A stretch of DNA of 12,939 bases. Source: Deltaproteobacteria bacterium. GTDB taxonomy: Bacteria > Desulfobacterota > Binatia > Binatales > Binataceae. Every line of letters starts with the position of its first letter. Positions within the stretch are counted from its first letter, which is position 1. The stretch spans positions 1 through 12,939 of the forward strand of contig JAJYMR010000374.1 of assembly GCA_021786815.1 (NCBI GenBank), given 5' to 3'. The notes beneath the pieces are model-generated. The model saw only the letters and a program-made list of their open reading frames with translations, was not told the origin of the DNA and searched no databases. A program made the position numbers and the translations under genes. Shown here piece by piece: positions 1 through 6,928 of this stretch.

Positions 1-62
1 CGGCCGATAGCGCGCGAGTCGGGCTTGCCCGCCTGCCCCGCCGGGCGATACAAGCCTCGTGA
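1..62 (+). CDS. C-terminal tail of an upstream gene (partial)
   Basis: One frame stays open from the window edge (codons from base 3) and stops at TGA 60-62, giving 19 residues rich in Arg and Ala and ending in IQAS. Its stop overlaps the ATG of the next gene in a TGATG arrangement, the same junction used later in this operon between the iron-sulfur and molybdenum subunits. That is the main reason to think it is the end of a real gene. Too little is present to name it. A second frame is also open across the edge, but its product looks like a high-GC shadow. Confidence 0.4.
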   Translation, partial: ADSARVGLARLPRRAIQAS

Positions 63-547
63 TGCTGACCTGGCGGATGCTTGTCCTGTTCATTCACGTG
101 ACTGCGGTAATCGTCGCGCTTGGCGGCTCGCTGTTCAGCACTTTCGCGCTCGCCCCAATCCTTGGGGAAGAACTCGCTCCCGCGGACCGGCTCAGGGTTT
201 CGCGCCGGATCGTGCGGCGGCTTGGAACGATCGTTCTCGGGGCGCTCGGCGTGCTGGTTCTGACCGGCCTCGGCAACCTGATGTTTCTGGGCGTGGTCAC
301 GCTTCTGCTCGCGATCAAGCTCGTACTGGTCGCGGTGGTAATTGTGCTCGCCGTTTACCAATACGGGAGCCTCGGAACAAAAATCTGGAGAATTTCGGCG
401 AACGGCCCCGACCCGTCGCTTCCCGCTCTTCAACAGAGGTTTCGCAAGGTCGGGCTTACGGTCGGTGCGCTGGTGCTGATTATCGTTTATCTTTCACTCG
501 GTCTGACGCGTGCTTCGGGCGGGATAATACTTGCAGGGATACATTAG
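62..547 (+). CDS. CopD-like four-helix integral membrane protein
   Basis: A 161-residue, very hydrophobic protein with four predicted membrane helices at about residues 5-28, 55-75, 79-100 and 128-150. Helix 1 carries a single His (H12, FIHVTAVIVALGG) and is followed by a basic loop rich in Arg (43-53). This layout resembles the CopD/DUF2269-like group of small membrane proteins, some of which are linked to copper or heme, but I cannot fix the subfamily. I chose ATG 62 over the in-frame GTG at 59 because ATG 62 overlaps the stop of the preceding frame (TGATG), suggesting translational coupling. It lies 21 bases before the next membrane protein gene and heads the run leading to the molybdenum enzyme, so a role as membrane anchor or electron acceptor is possible; that is inference. 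Confidence 0.7.
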   Translation: MLTWRMLVLFIHVTAVIVALGGSLFSTFALAPILGEELAPADRLRVSRRIVRRLGTIVLGALGVLVLTGLGNLMFLGVVTLLLAIKLVLVAVVIVLAVYQYGSLGTKIWRISANGPDPSLPALQQRFRKVGLTVGALVLIIVYLSLGLTRASGGIILAGIH

Positions 548-568
548 ATTTTTGCGAGGCTCGCCGCG

Positions 569-1117
569 ATGCGCAGGCTAATCAGGATACTGACGGCGCT
601 CTCGATACTGGCCGGCGTGATCGCGACGTTGAGCTACGGCAGCGGCGCGCAGATCGCGGTGCGCTACGTCGATCCGCCGCTCGGCGCATGGTGGGACACA
701 AACGAATTTCTCATCATGAAGTGCTCGGCGGCCGCGCTCGGGATGCTCATCGCGATACGGCTCGCCGCGCGGTTCATCGAGCACCGTCTGCGCCCGGTTG
801 CGCTCGGATGGAGCCTCGCGATATGCGCGCTATTGCTGATACCGGTTGCCAACGTGTCGGCACGGCTTGCCAGGATTGGAGCGGACGGGCAGGGCGGCCC
901 GGTCAGCGATTGGCTCACGGGACATTTCGGATACGGGACGGGAATTGTCCTTGACAAGATTTTTCTTGCGGTAGTTTACTTCCTTAAGACCGCCGGTTTC
1001 TCCCTGGTAGCAGGGCTTGGAATTTTTGCGCTGATATTGGCGGCCGTTACCACGCTCCAACGTTCCGGAGCTCCCGCTGTAGAGTCGCAGGAGCGCGAGG
1101 CGTCGCCGCAACAATGA
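569..1117 (+). CDS. Four-helix membrane protein coupled to the molybdoenzyme genes
   Basis: A 182-residue protein not recognised as a named family. It starts with a short basic stretch (MRRLIRI) and has hydrophobic segments at about 5-22, 48-66, 76-94 and 128-162, the last long enough for one long or two short helices. A polar loop at 25-47 contains aromatic residues (AWWDTNEF) and probably lies outside the membrane. The C-terminal 20 residues are polar. Its TGA stop (1115-1117) overlaps the ATG of the [2Fe-2S] subunit (1114) in an ATGA junction, so the two are almost certainly co-translated. Together with the preceding CopD-like protein it could dock the exported enzyme to the membrane or pass its electrons on; there is no clear pair of heme-ligand histidines within the helices. 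Confidence 0.75.
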   Translation: MRRLIRILTALSILAGVIATLSYGSGAQIAVRYVDPPLGAWWDTNEFLIMKCSAAALGMLIAIRLAARFIEHRLRPVALGWSLAICALLLIPVANVSARLARIGADGQGGPVSDWLTGHFGYGTGIVLDKIFLAVVYFLKTAGFSLVAGLGIFALILAAVTTLQRSGAPAVESQEREASPQQ

Positions 1118-1776
1118 AGCACGATGAGCACAAGCCGCCGAATTCCCGATCGATAAGCCGCCGCTCGTTTATCAAGGGCGCGGGCGCGCTCGCGGCCGCA
1201 TCCGGGCTGGTTCGCACGCCCGGCGCCGACGCCGGCGCTGCAACTTCGTCCGGCGCGCAGGAGGGTATCGTCGAGCGGCTCGGCCCTGACGCTCAGACGA
1301 TCGAACTCAAGATAAACGGCGAGGTAAGGCGCGTAACCGTCGAGCCGCGCGAGACCCTGCTTCGCGCGCTCCGCGATCATCTGAATCTGACCGGCACGAA
1401 GCTCGTATGCGATCGCGGCGCGTGCGGCGCCTGCACCGTCCATCTCGACGGGAAACCGGTCACGTCGTGCATGATCCTCGCAATCGATGCGCGCGGGCAC
1501 GAGATTACGACTATCGAAAAGATCCGCATAAAGGGGGATAAGACGGGGCTCTTTGGCGCGTTCGTAGAGCATGACGGAGCCCAATGCGGTTTCTGCACGC
1601 CCGGGATGGTGATGTCGCTCGCGGCGGCGCTTGCGTCAAATCCTAAAGCGAACCTTGAAGATGTGAAGCGGGCCGTGGCCGGCAACATATGCCGATGCGG
1701 CACTTATCCTCATGTCTTCGCAGCCGCGCTTTCGGTTGCTCGTGACACCCGCGGCGGCGGTGCGGGAGAATCCTGA
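1114..1776 (+). CDS. paoA: Tat-exported [2Fe-2S] subunit, xanthine dehydrogenase/aldehyde oxidoreductase family (PaoA-like)
   Basis: This 220-residue protein is the small electron-transfer subunit of a molybdenum hydroxylase. Residues 1-45 form a twin-arginine signal (SRRSFIKG, R16 R17, then an Ala/Gly-rich stretch), so the folded enzyme should be exported to the periplasm, as with E. coli PaoA. The N-terminal plant-type ferredoxin domain has C99, C104, C107 and C119 (CDRGACGAC then SC). The helical domain carries the second cluster with C158, C161, C193 and C195 (CGFC and CRC). All eight expected cysteines are present. The ATG overlaps the stop of the upstream membrane protein, and its TGA shares one base with the next ATG (TGATG). 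The Tat signal is what separates it from cytoplasmic CoxS-type homologues; the substrate cannot be read from this subunit. Confidence 0.92.
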   Translation: MKHDEHKPPNSRSISRRSFIKGAGALAAASGLVRTPGADAGAATSSGAQEGIVERLGPDAQTIELKINGEVRRVTVEPRETLLRALRDHLNLTGTKLVCDRGACGACTVHLDGKPVTSCMILAIDARGHEITTIEKIRIKGDKTGLFGAFVEHDGAQCGFCTPGMVMSLAAALASNPKANLEDVKRAVAGNICRCGTYPHVFAAALSVARDTRGGGAGES

Positions 1777-3980
1777 TGTCGCGCCGAGTGACACTCAACC
1801 TAGGCTTCGAAGGCCATCTGCAGCCGGTCACGGTCGTAATTCCCGACGATGAACCGACGCCGTGGCAATGGGGCGAGCGATTCGAAATTGTCGGAAAGCC
1901 GACTCCGCGCGTTGACGGCGCGCTCAAGGCGACCGGCGCTGCGCGATACACGTACGATATCTCGCTGCCCGGGATGCTCTATGGCGCGATCCTGCGAAGC
2001 CCGTATCCTCACGCTCGTATCAAGAGCGTTGATCTCTCCCGCGCGCGGCGTCTGAGCGGCGTGCGCGCGGCAATCCGGATGGACGACACTGTCGCGCGTT
2101 TCGCCGGGCAGGAGGTCGCCGCCGTCGCCGCAATCGACTATGAAACCGCGCTCGACGCGCTTCGCCTGATCAAGGTCGAATACGAGGAACTGCCGTTCGT
2201 GGTCGATCTCGATATGGCGATGATGCCCGGAGCGGTGTCGGTTTTCGAAAATGGGTCGAACGTGCAGCGCCCCACCGTCAACGAGCACGGCGACATAAAA
2301 CGCGGGCTCGCCGCGGCGGCAGCGGTTCACGAGGCGGTTTACGCGACCCCGGTACAAACTCATGTGTCGCTTGAAGTTCACGGTTCCGTCGCCGAATGGG
2401 ACGGCGACGAGCTGACCGTCTGGTCCTCTAGCCAGGGAATCTTCACGGTGCGCGACGACCTCGCGGTTTACTTCAGCCTGCCCCACAACAAGGTCCGCGT
2501 GATCACCGAGTATCTCGGCGGCGGTTTCGGCTCCAAGTTCGGAGCCAAGCCCGAAACCGTGATCGCTGCGCGCCTGGCGCGCGAGGCACGCGCGCCGGTC
2601 AAGGTGATGCTGACGCGCGAGGGCGAGCATCTGGCGACCGGCAACCGGCCCGACTCGCTCCAGAAGGTGCGGCTTGGCGCCGATCGCGGCGGCAAGCTGA
2701 CGGCGATTGAACTCGTTCAGCACGGAAGCGGCGGAATTGGCGCCGGCTCTGGCAGCGCGGGACCGTTCCTCTCGCTCTACCATTCGCCGAACCTCCGAAC
2801 CGAGGAAACCAACGTCTTCATGAACACCGGGCCATCGTCGCCGATGCGGGCGCCCGGATGGCCGCAGGGATGCTTCGCGCTGGAGCTTGCGATGGACGAG
2901 CTTGCGCGAAAGCTTTCGCTCGATCGGCTCGAGTTCCGCCGCCTGAACAATTCAAACCCGGTGCGCGCGCTCGAATTCGATATCGGCGCGAAACTCTTTG
3001 GATGGAAGGAGAAGAGCGCCGCGCCCAAATCCTCCGGTCCGTTCAAACGCGGAATCGGCGTCGCCTCCGCAGCGTGGCATGCGCTCGGAGTCTCCGGTCC
3101 GCAGGCGCAAGTGATCGCCTATCGCGACGGCCGCGTCCAGGTTGTTATCGGGACCCAGGATATCGGCACGGGAACGCGAACGATCCTCGCGATGGTTGCG
3201 GCGGAGGAGCTTGGCGTCGAACTCGCGCGCATCGAGTGCCAAATCGGCGACACGGGTTATCCATTCTCGGTTCCCTCGGGCGGAAGCATGACTACGCCGT
3301 CCACCACGCCTGCCGTTCGCCAGGCCTGCGCGCATCTGAAGGAAAAGCTGCTGCGCCTCGCCGCTCCCGTTCTGGGCGCCGAACCCTCCGATCTCGAAGC
3401 CCGCGGCGGCACGATCCGCGTCCGCTTCGATCCTTCGCGCAAGATGTCATTCGAGGATGTGTGCCGACGTATTCCCGGCGATTCGCTCTCGGCCGAAGGC
3501 GAGCGCGTGCCGAATTACGAGGGCTACCGAAAGGATCAGGCGGGATGCCAGTTCGCCGAAGTCGAGGTCGATACCGAACTTGGAATCGTGCGCGTGCTCA
3601 AGGTGGTCGCGGTGCACGACGCGGGCCAGATTATCGATCCGCTCACTGCGCGCAGCCAGGTCAACGGCGGCGTCCTGATGGGCGTCGGCTACGCGCTATT
3701 CGAAACGCGCCGGATGGATCCTCAGCTCGGCATCATGGTCAACCCCACGATGGACGACTATAAGCTGGTCGGCCCGCTCGACGTTCCTGAAATCGACGTG
3801 CGCTTCGTCGAAGTGGCCAACGGCTTCAACAATACCGGTGTGATGGGCTTCGGCGAGCCCGCGCATGTCGCGACGGCGGCTGCAATCGGATGCGCCGTCT
3901 ATGACGCGATCGGCGTGCCGGTGCGCTCGCTCCCGATGACACCGGACCGCGTGCTGGCGGCGATGGAGACGAAGGCGTGA
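1776..3980 (+). CDS. paoC: Molybdenum-cofactor catalytic subunit, aldehyde oxidoreductase/xanthine dehydrogenase family (PaoC-like)
   Basis: A 734-residue catalytic subunit that would bind molybdopterin (probably the cytosine dinucleotide form, as in PaoC) and hydroxylate or oxidise its substrate. The length matches PaoC closely. Visible motifs are the a/b hammerhead start (GKPTPRVDGALKATGAARY), the glycine loop GGGFG at 248-252, MRAPG at 357-361, GTQDIGTG near 460, and the C-terminal GFGEPAH with E694 in the position of the catalytic base glutamate. There is no signal peptide, so it must be carried out by the Tat signal of its small-subunit partner, as in PaoABC. It begins on the last base of the upstream stop and ends by overlapping the GTG of the FAD subunit. 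The family includes aldehyde oxidases, CO dehydrogenase, isoquinoline and other N-heterocycle oxidoreductases; the CO dehydrogenase active-site loop was not seen, and an aldehyde or aromatic substrate is only a guess. Confidence 0.93.
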   Translation: MSRRVTLNLGFEGHLQPVTVVIPDDEPTPWQWGERFEIVGKPTPRVDGALKATGAARYTYDISLPGMLYGAILRSPYPHARIKSVDLSRARRLSGVRAAIRMDDTVARFAGQEVAAVAAIDYETALDALRLIKVEYEELPFVVDLDMAMMPGAVSVFENGSNVQRPTVNEHGDIKRGLAAAAAVHEAVYATPVQTHVSLEVHGSVAEWDGDELTVWSSSQGIFTVRDDLAVYFSLPHNKVRVITEYLGGGFGSKFGAKPETVIAARLAREARAPVKVMLTREGEHLATGNRPDSLQKVRLGADRGGKLTAIELVQHGSGGIGAGSGSAGPFLSLYHSPNLRTEETNVFMNTGPSSPMRAPGWPQGCFALELAMDELARKLSLDRLEFRRLNNSNPVRALEFDIGAKLFGWKEKSAAPKSSGPFKRGIGVASAAWHALGVSGPQAQVIAYRDGRVQVVIGTQDIGTGTRTILAMVAAEELGVELARIECQIGDTGYPFSVPSGGSMTTPSTTPAVRQACAHLKEKLLRLAAPVLGAEPSDLEARGGTIRVRFDPSRKMSFEDVCRRIPGDSLSAEGERVPNYEGYRKDQAGCQFAEVEVDTELGIVRVLKVVAVHDAGQIIDPLTARSQVNGGVLMGVGYALFETRRMDPQLGIMVNPTMDDYKLVGPLDVPEIDVRFVEVANGFNNTGVMGFGEPAHVATAAAIGCAVYDAIGVPVRSLPMTPDRVLAAMETKA

Positions 3981-4966
3981 ACCGCTTCGAAGTAATCACG
4001 CCGGCCGATCTGGCCCACGCGGCGCGGCTTCTTTCGGGCGAGGGACACGTAGCTCTGGCCGGCGGCGTTGACGTTATCGATCTTCTCAAGCTCGACATAA
4101 TCGCGCCCGCGACGCTCGTGAACCTGAAGAACCTGCCCGAGCTTCGCGGGATCGAATCGCGGGCGGGCGGCCTTCGTATCGGCGCGCTCACGCAGCTTCA
4201 CGAAGTCGCCGAGCATCCGCTTATCCGCGAGCATTACACTGCGGTTGCCGACGCCGCGCGCGAGGCCGCGACGCCGCAGATAAGAAATCTCGCGACCGTC
4301 GGTGGAAACCTGCTGCAGCGCCCGCGATGCTGGTACTTTCGGCATCCCGACGTCCACTGCCTCAAGAAGGGCGGCGACCGATGCTACGCGCCAGGCGGTC
4401 TCAACCGCTATCACGCGATCCTGGGCGGAGGACCATCGTTTATCGTTCATCCGTCGAACCTTGCGCCCGCACTGATCGCCTTCGGCGCGAGCGCGAAAAT
4501 CGTCGGTCCGTCGGGTCAGCGCAGCGTCGAACTGGAGAAGTTCTTCACGCTGCCCACGGTCGATCCCAGGCGCGAAAACAATCTTGAGCCGGGCGAAGTG
4601 GTCGTCGCGGTCGAGCTTCCGGCGCCGCCCGCGGGCGCGAAAAGCGCCTACCTCGAAGCGCGCGAGAAGCAGAGCTTCGACTGGCCGCTGGTCGCCGCGG
4701 CCGCGATGCTCGTGGGGGCGCCGGGATCGCATACCGTGCACGATGCGCGAATCGTTCTGGGCGCCGTCGCGCCGATACCGTGGCGCTCGCCCGACGCGGA
4801 GAAGGAAATTATCGGCCATCCGCTTGACGCCGAGCGCGCCCGCGCGGCCGGCGAAGCCTCGGTTCGCGGCGCCCATCCGCTCTCCGATAACGCCTACAAA
4901 GTCGCGATCGCGAAGGTGCTCGTCCGCCGCGCGATTCTCAAGGCGGCCGGAATCGAGGAGACGTGA
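3977..4966 (+). CDS. paoB: FAD-binding subunit of the molybdenum hydroxylase, with Fe-S-type insertion (PaoB-like)
   Basis: A 329-residue CO-dehydrogenase-flavoprotein-type subunit that takes electrons from the [2Fe-2S] subunit to FAD. The FAD motifs are at 28-30 (AGG) and 107-111 (TVGGN). Right after the second lies an insertion holding C118, C128 and C136 (RCWYF, HCLKK, DRCYA), the region that binds a [4Fe-4S] cluster in PaoB and 4-hydroxybenzoyl-CoA reductase beta subunits. The whole protein has only these three cysteines. In relatives as I recall them, a fourth Cys occurs in the GGGPC segment, here GGGPS with S154 encoded by TCG at 4436-4438. The start is GTG at 3977, overlapping the upstream TGA (GTGA), with no better start nearby. 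The gene order small-large-medium differs from E. coli paoABC. Confidence 0.9.
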   Translation: MNRFEVITPADLAHAARLLSGEGHVALAGGVDVIDLLKLDIIAPATLVNLKNLPELRGIESRAGGLRIGALTQLHEVAEHPLIREHYTAVADAAREAATPQIRNLATVGGNLLQRPRCWYFRHPDVHCLKKGGDRCYAPGGLNRYHAILGGGPSFIVHPSNLAPALIAFGASAKIVGPSGQRSVELEKFFTLPTVDPRRENNLEPGEVVVAVELPAPPAGAKSAYLEAREKQSFDWPLVAAAAMLVGAPGSHTVHDARIVLGAVAPIPWRSPDAEKEIIGHPLDAERARAAGEASVRGAHPLSDNAYKVAIAKVLVRRAILKAAGIEET

Positions 4967-4969
4967 GCG

Positions 4970-5182
4970 ATGGCGCAACCGAATCAGACGGCGCACTGCC
5001 TCTACCTCAGGACCAAGAGCGCCTATTTTCGCACCGCTTCGGGCGAGCGAATTTTCGATGAAAGCTCGACCGCCTGCTACACGTGCCTTAAGACGCTGCG
5101 CCCGCTCGGCCCCGACGGGATGCCTGCCGATGCGCAGGCGTGTCACGGGCGGGAGCGGGGATGCTTCGAGGAGGACCGCTAG
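4970..5182 (+). CDS. Small Cys-rich protein, fourth partner of the molybdoenzyme operon
   Basis: A 70-residue polar protein starting at ATG 4970, three bases after the FAD subunit stop. It has five cysteines: C10, a CYTC pair at C36 and C39, C58 (followed by H59) and C65. There is no signal peptide or membrane segment. The pattern (CLYLRTK, a CxxC near the middle, GPDGMPADAQACH, then GCFE) recalls short uncharacterised proteins that I associate loosely with metal or redox enzyme operons, but I cannot name the family. The Cys spacing suits binding of zinc or an Fe-S cluster. Its close coupling suggests a role in assembly of the enzyme or as a small electron carrier; this is inference. It is unlikely to be a chance frame because it follows the coupling pattern of the operon and its cysteines are orderly. 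Confidence 0.7.
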   Translation: MAQPNQTAHCLYLRTKSAYFRTASGERIFDESSTACYTCLKTLRPLGPDGMPADAQACHGRERGCFEEDR

Positions 5183-5305
5183 GTCGCACAACCAGGCTCA
5201 CGCGGCGCGATGTCGGGCTTCGCGAACGCGGGCGTGGCGCGTTAGAGCGTTACCGTGACGATTCGGCTCATGTAAGGCGGCCGAGACGCGACAAACGCCG
5301 CCCGC

Positions 5306-5323
5306 GCCTAACGTCAGTTAGGC
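5306..5323 (+). terminator. Hairpin after the molybdoenzyme operon
   Basis: A perfect 7-bp stem, GCCTAAC (5306-5312) and GTTAGGC (5317-5323), with a GTCA loop, lies between the Cys-rich protein gene and the DUF1329 gene. No T-run follows, so it is a weak candidate for an intrinsic terminator; it could instead be an operator. The rest of the 5183-5403 gap shows no gene, only short repeats of the motif CGGCTCA (near 5265 and 5370). Confidence 0.35.
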
Positions 5324-5403
5324 CTGTGCAACATTAAGTAGCTCCCGCCCTTCAAAGAGTAGACTCGGCTCACGATCTCGGCTACAGGTTTCACCGGGGG
5401 GTT

Positions 5404-5409
5404 AGGAGG
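5404..5409 (+). promoter_or_regulatory. Strong Shine-Dalgarno that decides the DUF1329 start
   Basis: AGGAGG ends only two bases before the in-frame GTG at 5412, which is too close for efficient initiation. It is 11 bases before the in-frame TTG at 5421. Starting at TTG also gives a typical signal peptide beginning MKTRILPR. I therefore prefer TTG 5421. Confidence 0.5.
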
Positions 5410-5420
5410 ATGTGTTCCTC

Positions 5421-6713
5421 TTGAAAACACGAATCCTGCCCAGGTACCCGCGTTTCCCTGCACTGGTTCTTCTTGCGGCGGTCGTCTGCTTTGCCGCAAA
5501 AGCGGCGGCCCAGGCCAAACCCGGCGACTTCATCACGCCGGCCAACGCAGCCAAGGTGAGGATGCTCGTCAGTCCCGGCGCCTACTACGCGGTAAGGCAC
5601 GGGATGGAGCTGCGAATCGTCCGGCCAGGCCGTATCGATTGGCCACAGCCGTACCGGGAGGCCACCGAAAAGTACTCCGGCCAAGTGCGCCTTTCCGACG
5701 ACCATCGCACCGTGCTCGGCTATGTCGCCGGACAGCCGTTTCCGCTGATCGACTTGAACGATCCCTACGTCGCCACCAAGATAATGTGGAACTCGGACTT
5801 CCGCCCGATCGCGACTGACGACTTCGATCTGCGTTATTTCGAATGCCAGGTCGCGCGATTCAATCCGGGCCGGCCGCAGAACCAGCTTTTGTTTTCGGTC
5901 ACCGGCCATCTGGCGGGCTACTACGATATCGGACGCACGGAAGTCGAGCCGCTCCCGGCCGATCCCGATTTCAAGAAGAGCGGGATATGGTGGCGTGCGG
6001 CCGCCTACCCGGTAATCGCGCCCGACCAGGCTCAGGGCGACGGCGGGGTGCGCTATCGCTATTGGGATCCGAACCGGAGCGACGACGCGTGGGCGTTCAT
6101 CGAGCAGACCCGGCGCATCAGGCGCATCAACGAGTCGTTTCTTTCCTCGTCGCCGGGACTCAGCACCTGGGATCCGGATCACACCGGGGGATTCGCGGCC
6201 AAGCCGCAGGAGTACAACTATCGTTTCCTGGGCGAGCGCAGGATGCTCGCCTGCGTTCACGCCGTGCATTCGCCGGAGCATCCATGCCCGGCCGACGGCG
6301 GCGCAACCGTGTGCCCCGAGGACTGGGAGATGCGCCGCCTGTACGTGATCGAAGTCACGCCGCGCCGCGGTATCAGCGCGGTGCTTCAATCGCGAACCCT
6401 CGTCTATGTCGATTCGGAAGCGTGGTTCAATCCCTACGTTGACAGCTACGATCGCAACGGCGAACTCTGGCGCAGCCAGATCTATTTCATGACCTATCGC
6501 GATCGGCCGGTGCCCGACGCGCGCGTAGCCATCTATCCGTTCAAGCGCGAGTTCGTGCTCGCGGCCTCCAGCGTTGACGTGCAGAGCGGGATGGCGACGA
6601 CGTGCTATCTGCCCGGGCCCGACACGCCCGAGCGGGAATGCTGGTATATCAACATGGGAGCGGTCGATCGGAATTTCTTCTCGACCGAGGCGATGGCGCG
6701 CGCGGGCCAGTAA
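5421..6713 (+). CDS. Secreted DUF1329 family protein
   Basis: A 430-residue protein (433 if GTG 5412 is used) with a Sec signal peptide: basic start, hydrophobic core at about 12-27, and probable cleavage after AQA near residue 32, before KPGDFITP. The mature protein carries features I recognise from the DUF1329 family: GQPFPLIDLNDP, the MWN segment, the YRYWDPNRSDDAWAFI block, RRIRRINES, and the late YVDSEAWFNPYVDSYDRNGELW block. The fold is thought to be LolA/LolB-like, and family members are periplasmic or outer-membrane associated, often next to DUF1302 proteins, RND transporters or LuxR regulators. None of these partners is beside it here. The molecular function is unknown; transport or processing of hydrophobic compounds is a common suggestion. 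Four cysteines in the C-terminal half may form disulfides. Confidence 0.88.
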   Translation: MKTRILPRYPRFPALVLLAAVVCFAAKAAAQAKPGDFITPANAAKVRMLVSPGAYYAVRHGMELRIVRPGRIDWPQPYREATEKYSGQVRLSDDHRTVLGYVAGQPFPLIDLNDPYVATKIMWNSDFRPIATDDFDLRYFECQVARFNPGRPQNQLLFSVTGHLAGYYDIGRTEVEPLPADPDFKKSGIWWRAAAYPVIAPDQAQGDGGVRYRYWDPNRSDDAWAFIEQTRRIRRINESFLSSSPGLSTWDPDHTGGFAAKPQEYNYRFLGERRMLACVHAVHSPEHPCPADGGATVCPEDWEMRRLYVIEVTPRRGISAVLQSRTLVYVDSEAWFNPYVDSYDRNGELWRSQIYFMTYRDRPVPDARVAIYPFKREFVLAASSVDVQSGMATTCYLPGPDTPERECWYINMGAVDRNFFSTEAMARAGQ

Positions 6714-6754
6714 AAGCGTTTCGCGCCGCGCCGCCGAACCCTCGCCAGCGCGGT

Positions 6755-6790
6755 CCCCCTTCCCTTCAGGGAAGGGGTCAGGGGTTAGGT
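6755..6790 (+). repeat. Palindromic REP-like dispersed repeat
   Basis: CCCCTTCCCT (6756-6765) and AGGGAAGGGG (6768-6777) form a perfect 10-bp inverted repeat with a two-base centre, followed by TCAGGGGTTAGGT. Elements of this look (AACCCCTGACCCCTTCCC type) are scattered through intergenic spaces of many bacterial genomes. It lies between two convergent genes, where such repeats usually sit. It may also serve as a terminator for the DUF1329 transcript. Copy number cannot be judged from one window. Confidence 0.55.
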
Positions 6791-6866
6791 CGTGCGCTCA
6801 TGCGCTCATTGCACTCGCACCGTTTCAACCTTCATCCTCGCGGCTATGCGGTCCTTCCTTAAAGCT

Positions 6867-6894
6867 CGAAGGGAGCGGATGCCCGCTCCCTTCG
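6867..6894. terminator. Strong hairpin between convergent genes, probable bidirectional terminator
   Basis: A perfect 12-bp stem (6867-6878 with 6883-6894, CGAAGGGAGCGG on the left arm) closes on an ATGC loop. It lies 154 bases after the DUF1329 stop and 35 bases beyond the minus-strand cyclase stop, so it can end both transcripts. T-runs on either side are poor, so termination by this hairpin alone is not certain. Confidence 0.6.
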
Positions 6895-6928
6895 CTTCGA
6901 TTTCGAGCCGGTTTCCGCGCGTCGTGCG

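Noticed and set aside
1..954. A frame open from the window edge to 954 on the + strand
   Set aside because: Its product is rich in Arg, Gly and Ala without any domain, and it overlaps two good membrane-protein genes in another frame; it is a high-GC shadow.
3899..5191. A 430-residue open frame on the minus strand opposite the FAD subunit
   Set aside because: It lies antisense to well-supported coding sequence, shows no recognisable motif and has the Arg/Ala-rich composition of shadow frames.
5183..5411. Searched for a tRNA or small RNA gene in the gap before the DUF1329 gene
   Set aside because: Only a 7-bp hairpin and short CGGCTCA repeats were found; no cloverleaf or T-loop signature.
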